Shown here one piece after another: positions 6,613 through 6,735 of a stretch of 6,735 bases of DNA; position 1 is the stretch's first letter, and every line of letters begins with the position of its first letter. The translations under genes were made by a program, and so were the position numbers. The DNA is taken from assembly GCA_012842235.1 (NCBI GenBank), contig DUTE01000442.1:1-6735 (forward strand). Direction: 5' to 3'. This stretch comes from Bacillota bacterium (GTDB lineage: Bacteria; Bacillota; DTU065). The notes below the pieces were generated by a model, which saw only the letters and a list, made by a program, of their open reading frames with translations, was not told the origin of the DNA and did no database searches.

Positions 6613-6735
6613 AGGCCTTTTAGACTTTAGTTTCGTTTTGACGTACAATTAATGTTAATATGTTATTTTAGGCAAAGGTTTTAAGGCGTTAAGGCTTTTC
6701 TATTTATACCTCAATGTTTATCAATTGTAACAAAT
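6613..6735. other. Non-coding end of the window after the PBP gene
   Basis: No gene start with a ribosome binding site is seen, and there is no clear hairpin plus T-run for the PBP transcript. A loopless palindrome, AAAGGCCTTT, follows the stop at once and is not a terminator. Short tandem copies of TTAAGGC lie near 6683-6697. Confidence 0.5.
6638..6666 (+). promoter_or_regulatory. Candidate promoter for a gene beyond the right edge
   Basis: TTGACG (6638-6643), 17 bases, and TGTTAT (6661-6666) have good -35 quality and spacing but a -10 box matching only 4 of 6 positions. It sits in AT-rich sequence 25 bases after the PBP stop. No gene that it serves is visible within the window. Confidence 0.35.

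Noticed and set aside
6611..6620. AAAGGCCTTT after the PBP stop as a terminator
   Set aside because: The palindrome has no room for a loop and is not followed by a T-run.

Overview
The window is AT-rich chromosomal DNA from what looks like a low-GC Gram-positive bacterium (Firmicutes, probably an anaerobic clostridial-type lineage). The signs are a canonical T-box leader, strong AGGAGG-type ribosome binding sites, frequent TTG/GTG starts, a TyrRZ-type tyrosyl-tRNA synthetase and a Firmicutes-style class A penicillin-binding protein with a Cys-containing tail. No species can be named from the sequence. There is no mobile element, CRISPR array, rRNA or tRNA.

Layout. (1) Positions 1-179 hold the 3' end of a plus-strand membrane-protein gene whose C-terminus resembles the tryptophan transporter TrpP. 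An in-frame stop lies just upstream of the recognisable part, so it may be broken. It ends at a perfect hairpin plus T-run, and a second, bidirectional hairpin separates it from the convergent operon. (2) Positions 273-2919, minus strand, form a compact regulated operon: a sigma-A-type promoter, a tyrosine-specific (UAC) T-box riboswitch with its terminator, tyrS, and a TPR-like protein gene joined to tyrS by an ATGA stop/start overlap. (3) Positions 3055-4083, minus strand, encode a second TPR-like protein with an N-terminus resembling a J domain without HPD; it appears to be a diverged paralogue of the first. (4) Positions 4183-6612, plus strand and divergent, encode a bifunctional PBP1A-type peptidoglycan synthase (809 aa) whose tail carries two copies of one Cys/His module separated by an acidic linker. 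(5) Positions 6613-6735 are non-coding as far as visible, with a candidate promoter for a gene beyond the window.

How it fits together. tyrS charges tRNA-Tyr and its leader should sense uncharged tRNA-Tyr. Because the downstream TPR gene overlaps tyrS, it should be induced with it under tyrosine starvation. The related TPR gene upstream is divergent from the cell-wall synthase, so the locus links two TPR proteins of unknown role with tyrosine charging and peptidoglycan synthesis. Three starts were reassigned using ribosome binding sites: tyrS to TTG at 2521, the second TPR gene to GTG at 4083, and the PBP to ATG at 4183.
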